Shown here: piece after piece, positions 59,771-64,000 of the stretch
How positions within the stretch are numbered: position 1 is the first letter of the stretch
Layout: every line of letters starts with the position of its first letter
Assembly: GCF_013378055.1 (NCBI RefSeq)
Contig: NZ_CP051130.1
Location: 2,482,001-2,546,000, forward strand
Direction of reading: 5' to 3'
DNA: 64,000 nucleotides
Source of the DNA: Parasphingopyxis sp. CP4
GTDB lineage: Bacteria > Pseudomonadota > Alphaproteobacteria > Sphingomonadales > Sphingomonadaceae
Translations under genes and position numbers: made by a program
Notes under the pieces: generated by a model
What the model saw: only the letters and a program-made list of their open reading frames with translations
Database searches by the model: none
What the model was told of the DNA's origin: nothing

Positions 59771-60410
59771 GATGCTGCGCCCAATAGCGCGGGAGGTCCA
59801 TCGGCGCAGCAACTATTTGTGTGCGTTTCCCAAGTCTACCGTCATGCTGAAGTCGTTTCAGCATCCACCCATCAGTTTGCACCGACCGGGGCCAGTGGAA
59901 CGGTGGACCCTGAAACGAGTTCAGGGTGACGAACAGGCATATGTGAATATTCTATGTGCTCCGGCCTTTGCCGGAGCACAGTGCGCGCGCCTTAGTATCC
60001 GTCATTGCGAGGAGTCGCGAACTTGTTTCGGGGCGACGCGGCAATCCAGAGCCGCATGCGCTGTGCCTAGCTGCTCCGGATTGCTTCGCTGCGCTCTCAA
60101 TGAAGGAAGAGTGGCCCCCTGCGACGACCCGAGCCTGAGCTGTGGCGAACCGAGTACGCTGCATTGTAAGCACTGCCTATGTGAGTTATTGTTATAATAC
60201 AGTGAGTCGGAGGATTGGTAAAAAACCGGGATGCGCAAGATTGAAACAGGATTGCGCAATAGCATCATAGCGGTGGGTTGTTGGTCGGTAACAGACGCAT
60301 ATTCGCAGAACGACGCATGTCGTTTGTCTAATAGAGCGCCGCCCGAAAGCCCCACCCGATACAAGGATGCAAACCTATGATCACAATAGGGTATCAGGGA
60401 GTGTGATCGC
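59771..60410. other. 640-bp repeat-rich intergenic region
   Basis: Holds REP-like copy C; a perfect hairpin TGTGCTCCGGC-CTTT-GCCGGAGCACA (59955-59980); a degraded palindrome starting TCATTGCGAGGAG (60002-60110); a perfect -10 word TATAAT (60193-60198) without a good -35; and TGCGCAA-N13-TTGCGCA (60232-60258). No supported coding frame. The last 150 bp must carry the next gene's promoter. Confidence 0.6.
59840..59931. repeat. REP-like palindromic repeat, copy C
   Basis: About 92 bp, same plan and orientation as copy B (55852-55944): GTCATGCTGAAGTCGTTTCA at the left and GAAACGAGTTCAGGGTGAC at the right, sharing most of the middle too. The high similarity suggests recent spread or gene conversion. 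Confidence 0.88.
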
Positions 60411-61220
60411 GTGGCGTTTCTAGAAGTAGCCCAAGCAGCCGGGATCAAGGCGTGGAAGTCGACCAGCAACTATGCTGAGGCCGAACGCGCAATCTCTCGC
60501 TATCTGGCCGCGCTCGCTTTGTCCGATCATGCCGCGCTCGATGGGATGCGCGATCCGGTCTGGAGCCGGCGCAAGCTCAACGGGGGCGACAGGCTCCACT
60601 TTGCTGAAAATGCCGTATCGATCGATGCCGCGCGCGAACCGCTCGACTGGGCCGATGGCGTCTGGCTGACCAGCCTGCAGATATTTCGCGATGGCATGGC
60701 CGTTGCCCGGTTCGATGATTGGGAGCATGACAAGGCGGCGATCATGCTGCTCTTCTGCGTGCGCGGAAAATGGCGTGTCGCCAGCGAAATCTCCGCCACT
60801 GCCGAACATGGCGATAACAGTGCGGCGCGCGATCTCGAAACGCCTGAGCAACAGATATTGAGCACATTGGCGCGTTTCTATGACGCCCTGGGCCGTCGGT
60901 CCGTGTCGGATCTTGCTGCAGTTGCCGATGAGAATTGGCTGGTGAAGCATCGCGATGCAAATGACCGGCTGGTCGCCGAAGATATGCGGGACTTTGCCTC
61001 CCGCATCGGCCGAGAACCCCCGCGCCTTTATCGGGACAATAGCCGGGTGGCCGATGTCCAGATCCTGCATAACCGCCTGGCCTGCGTCCGGATCGATACC
61101 CCGCGCCATGCCCAGACGACGATCTTCCTGCTCTGCCGCCGCGGCGCGGATTGGGTGATTGCTGAAAAAGCCTCATCCGTGCGGATCACCGGTGCCGTCG
61201 AACACCGCATGGCCGGCTGA
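60411..61220 (+). CDS. Protein with two NTF2-like repeats
   Basis: 269 residues from GTG 60411 (AGGGAG upstream). Residues about 20-130 and 145-265 look like two copies of a SnoaL/NTF2-type domain: each begins with a helix containing YLAALAL or FYDALGRR, and each ends with a strand such as GKWRVASEIS or ADWVIAEKASS. No catalytic residues are known. Cytoplasmic; role unknown. It precedes uvrA by 176 bp. Confidence 0.7.
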   Translation: MAFLEVAQAAGIKAWKSTSNYAEAERAISRYLAALALSDHAALDGMRDPVWSRRKLNGGDRLHFAENAVSIDAAREPLDWADGVWLTSLQIFRDGMAVARFDDWEHDKAAIMLLFCVRGKWRVASEISATAEHGDNSAARDLETPEQQILSTLARFYDALGRRSVSDLAAVADENWLVKHRDANDRLVAEDMRDFASRIGREPPRLYRDNSRVADVQILHNRLACVRIDTPRHAQTTIFLLCRRGADWVIAEKASSVRITGAVEHRMAG

Positions 61221-61371
61221 TTGGGCGTCCTGCGGGGCTAGCCGAAACCTTGCACATTCCGTCATAGCGCTGCGCGCGCATCAATTGCGTCATCGCGCAT
61301 GCCTATTCTGCCTTGCAATGCCCGCCATGGCTGCCAATCTGGAGCGCTGGCGTCCTGCCCTTGCACCTAAA

Positions 61372-61386
61372 GAACAAATGTGGAAC
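61372..61386 (+). promoter_or_regulatory. SOS box in front of uvrA
   Basis: GAAC-N7-GAAC (61372-61375, 61383-61386), the alphaproteobacterial LexA site (GTTC-N7-GTTC on the other strand), 10 bases before the uvrA ATG. LexA would repress uvrA until DNA damage. Confidence 0.75.
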
Positions 61387-61396
61387 AGACTTCTCC

Positions 61397-64000
61397 ATGC
61401 TGACCAAGATTTCCGTAAAGGGTGCGCGCGAGCATAACCTTAAAGGCGTCGATATTGATCTGCCGCGTGACAAGTTCATCGTGATCACCGGCCTTTCGGG
61501 TTCGGGCAAGTCGAGCCTGGCCTTCGACACCATCTATGCCGAAGGGCAGCGGCGCTATGTCGAGTCCCTGTCCGCTTATGCGCGGCAGTTTCTCGAGATG
61601 ATGCAAAAGCCCGATGTCGAGCATATCGAAGGGCTCTCACCTGCGATCTCGATCGAGCAGAAGACGACGAGCCGCAATCCGCGCTCGACCGTCGCGACGG
61701 TGACCGAGATTTACGATTATATGCGGCTCCTTTGGGCGCGCGCAGGCGTGCCCTATTCGCCGGCGACGGGCGAACCGATTGCCGCGCAAACGATCAGCCA
61801 GATGGTCGATCGGGTGATGACGCTGGACGAAGGAACGCGCTTCTACCTGCTTGCGCCGGTCGTGCGCGGCCGCAAGGGCGAATATCGCAAGGAGCTGGCC
61901 GAGTGGCAGAAAGCGGGCTTTACCCGCGTCCGCGTCGATGGCGAATTTCACGATATCGAAGATGCGCCCGCGCTCGACAAGAAGTTCAAGCATGACATTG
62001 AAGTGGTCGTGGATCGGCTGGTGATGCGTGAGGGCATGGAGACGCGGCTCGCCGACAGTTTCGAGACCGCGATCCGGCTCGCCGATGGGCTGGCCTATGT
62101 CGATCTGGCCGATGGCGTGGTGCCCGGGCGCGAAGATGACGAGGCGAGCGGCGGTGCGATGAAGGGCGCGGGATTGCCCGATAACCGCATCGTCTTCTCG
62201 GAGAAATTTGCTTGTCCGGTGTCGGGTTTCACGATCGAGGAAATCGAGCCGCGGCTCTTCTCGTTTAACGCGCCGCAAGGGGCCTGCCCGGCCTGCGATG
62301 GGCTGGGTGAGAAGTTGGAGTTCGATGTCGAGCTGGTCGTGCCCAATGGGGAACTGTCCCTGAAAAAGGGCGCGGTCGTGCCCTGGGCCAAGTCCAACCC
62401 GCCATCGCCCTATTATATGCAAGTGCTGGGCAGTGTGGCGCGGCATTTCGAATTTTCGATCGAGACGCCCTGGAACGAATTGAGCGAGCATCATCGCGAT
62501 GTCATCCTCAATGGGACGCAGGGCCTGCCGATAACGTTGAGCTTCAAGGATGGCCGCAAAAGCTATGACGTGAAAAAGCCGTTCGAGGGCGTTGTCGGCA
62601 ATCTCAATCGCCGCATGATGCAAACCGAGAGCGCCTGGATGCGTGAAGAGCTGGGCAAGTTCCAGACGGCGGCGCCATGCGAAGTGTGTGGCGGTGCGCG
62701 GCTCAAGCCCGAAGCGCTGGCGGTGAAGCTTGGCGAGGAAGATATCTCGATGAGCGCGCGGCGCCCGGTCGGCCAGGCGCTGGCCTGGTTCGAAAAGCTG
62801 CCCGCCAAGCTCAATGATCAGCAGCAACAGATCGCCACCCCGATCCTCAAGGAAATTGTCGAGCGGCTGGGCTTTTTGAACAATGTTGGCCTGGATTATC
62901 TCAATCTCGATCGCAGCTCGGGCACATTATCGGGCGGGGAATCGCAGCGCATCCGTCTGGCGAGCCAAATCGGCTCCGGATTGTCCGGCGTTTTATACGT
63001 TCTGGATGAACCGAGCATCGGCCTGCACCAGCGCGACAATGATCGCCTGCTCGCCACGCTCAAGCGGCTCCGCGATCTCGGCAATACGGTGATCGTCGTC
63101 GAACATGACGAAGATGCGATCCGCAACGCCGATTTCATCGTCGATATGGGGCCGGGCGCCGGTGTCCATGGCGGCGAAGTGGTGACCCAGGGGACGCTCG
63201 CGAAGATCCTCAAATCGAAGAAATCGCTGACCGCCGATTATCTCAACGGCCGCAAGGCAATCACGGTCCCCGAAAAACGCCGCAAGGGCACGGGCAAGAA
63301 GCTGACGGTGAAGGGCGCGACGGCGAACAATCTCCAATCGATCAGCGCCTCGATCCCGCTCGGCACCTTCACCTGCGTCACCGGGCTATCGGGCTCGGGC
63401 AAATCCACCCTCACCATCGACACGCTCTATGCCGCCGCGGCGCGCACGCTGAATGGCGCGCGGCTGGTCGCCGGCAAGCATGATAAGCTCGAAGGCCTCG
63501 AATATCTCGATAAGGTGATCGACATCGATCAATCGCCGATCGGCCGCACGCCGCGCTCCAACCCGGCGACCTATACCGGCGCCTTTACCGCAATCCGCGA
63601 TTGGTTTGCAGGCCTGCCCGAAGCCGCGGCGCGGGGCTATAAGCCCGGGCGCTTCAGCTTCAACGTCAAGGGCGGGCGGTGCGAAGCGTGCCAGGGCGAT
63701 GGCGTTCTCAAGATCGAGATGCACTTCCTGCCGGACGTCTATGTGACCTGCGATATCTGCCACGGCGCGCGCTATAATCGCGAAACGCTGGAGGTGAAGT
63801 TCAAGGGCAAATCGATCGCCGATGTGCTCGATATGACGGTCGAAGATGCGCATGAATTCTTCAAGGCCGTCCCGCCGATCCGCGATCGCATGGCGATGCT
63901 CGAACGGGTCGGGCTCGGCTATATCAAGGTCGGCCAACAGGCGACGACGCTATCGGGCGGCGAGGCGCAACGCGTAAAACTCTCCAAGGAGCTCTCCAAA
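61397..64000 (+). CDS. uvrA: Excinuclease ABC subunit A (5' 868 codons)
   Basis: The frame is open from ATG 61397 to the window end, so the C-terminus is missing. Walker [10 protein letters not shown] (about 31-39), ATPase signature [14 protein letters not shown], Walker [16 protein letters not shown], a second Walker [10 protein letters not shown], and zinc-module Cys pairs CPACDG and CEACQG...CDICHG. UvrA with UvrB finds bulky DNA lesions. Loss of one Cys in the CPVSG pair is the usual alphaproteobacterial form as I recall it. SOS box directly upstream. Confidence 0.97.
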   Translation, partial: MLTKISVKGAREHNLKGVDIDLPRDKFIVITGLSGSGKSSLAFDTIYAEGQRRYVESLSAYARQFLEMMQKPDVEHIEGLSPAISIEQKTTSRNPRSTVATVTEIYDYMRLLWARAGVPYSPATGEPIAAQTISQMVDRVMTLDEGTRFYLLAPVVRGRKGEYRKELAEWQKAGFTRVRVDGEFHDIEDAPALDKKFKHDIEVVVDRLVMREGMETRLADSFETAIRLADGLAYVDLADGVVPGREDDEASGGAMKGAGLPDNRIVFSEKFACPVSGFTIEEIEPRLFSFNAPQGACPACDGLGEKLEFDVELVVPNGELSLKKGAVVPWAKSNPPSPYYMQVLGSVARHFEFSIETPWNELSEHHRDVILNGTQGLPITLSFKDGRKSYDVKKPFEGVVGNLNRRMMQTESAWMREELGKFQTAAPCEVCGGARLKPEALAVKLGEEDISMSARRPVGQALAWFEKLPAKLNDQQQQIATPILKEIVERLGFLNNVGLDYLNLDRSSGTLSGGESQRIRLASQIGSGLSGVLYVLDEPSIGLHQRDNDRLLATLKRLRDLGNTVIVVEHDEDAIRNADFIVDMGPGAGVHGGEVVTQGTLAKILKSKKSLTADYLNGRKAITVPEKRRKGTGKKLTVKGATANNLQSISASIPLGTFTCVTGLSGSGKSTLTIDTLYAAAARTLNGARLVAGKHDKLEGLEYLDKVIDIDQSPIGRTPRSNPATYTGAFTAIRDWFAGLPEAAARGYKPGRFSFNVKGGRCEACQGDGVLKIEMHFLPDVYVTCDICHGARYNRETLEVKFKGKSIADVLDMTVEDAHEFFKAVPPIRDRMAMLERVGLGYIKVGQQATTLSGGEAQRVKLSKELSK

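Noticed and set aside
60002-60469. 155-codon minus-strand frame in the repeat-rich gap
   Set aside because: It runs through palindromic repeats and the start of the NTF2-like gene and has no recognisable protein features.

Overview
The window looks like chromosome of a free-living, aerobic alphaproteobacterium, most likely from the Sphingomonadales. Evidence: high GC with strongly GC-biased third positions; family types common in sphingomonads (UrcA, DUF4893, DUF3501, the XrtA-type glycosyltransferase with PrsK/PrsR/PrsT); an alphaproteobacterial SOS box (GAAC-N7-GAAC) in front of uvrA; GANTC sites; and interspersed palindromes of the GTCATGCTGAA / CCCTGAAACGAG type. I see no rRNA, tRNA, CRISPR array, transposase or prophage. 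The assignment is by recognition only; no search was run.

Layout. 1-10 kb: end of a 2OG-Fe oxygenase gene, a Tat-exported amidohydrolase, three tandem related lipoproteins, an odd intergenic block with terminators on both strands and a perfect match to the 16S rRNA tail, a MATE transporter, a 2OG oxygenase, a polyprenyl diphosphate synthase, a cytochrome P450, a TauD-type dioxygenase and a small secreted protein. 10-20 kb: an entericidin-like lipoprotein, two secreted M20 amidohydrolases, a CurA-type reductase, a YpfJ zinc peptidase, a 3-hydroxybutyrate dehydrogenase, DUF4893, and the rubrerythrin / Fe-S protein / DUF3501 module. 20-26 kb: a 136-bp near-perfect palindromic element, isocitrate lyase with its divergent ScfR/RamB-type regulator, mannose-1-phosphate guanylyltransferase, and a fatty acid desaturase coupled to a phytanoyl-CoA-dioxygenase-like gene. 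26-34 kb: glycosyltransferase, PrsK, PrsR, PrsT (regulatory core of the XrtA/PEP-CTERM exopolysaccharide system), then a DUF815 ATPase. 34-49 kb: SDR, beta-lactamase-fold hydrolase, GST, intradiol dioxygenase-like lipoprotein, Uup ABC-F ATPase, a candidate sRNA, a membrane-bound LuxR regulator with DUF4199, two exported amidohydrolases, a PepSY / response regulator / kinase set resembling FeuNPQ, an FAD monooxygenase, a DCC protein, chorismate mutase and an M15 peptidase. 49-64 kb: NUDIX hydrolase, mannose-6-phosphate isomerase, several unknown secreted or membrane proteins, a LytS/LytTR pair, UrcA, an alpha/beta hydrolase, a TetR regulator divergent from a membrane protein, a transglutaminase, a repeat-rich 640-bp gap, a two-repeat NTF2-like protein, and the first 868 codons of uvrA.

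How it fits together. ManA and the GDP-mannose pyrophosphorylase supply GDP-mannose; the XrtA-type glycosyltransferase and PrsK-PrsR-PrsT point to regulated surface polysaccharide. Isocitrate lyase, its regulator, 3-hydroxybutyrate dehydrogenase, the desaturase, P450 and dioxygenases point to growth on fatty-acid or C2 carbon. Rubrerythrin and its Fe-S partners suggest peroxide or redox defence. The most unusual signals are the 3.6-3.9 kb block, the palindromic element with compensatory changes, the tandem lipoprotein family, and the candidate sRNA at 39.4-39.5 kb.
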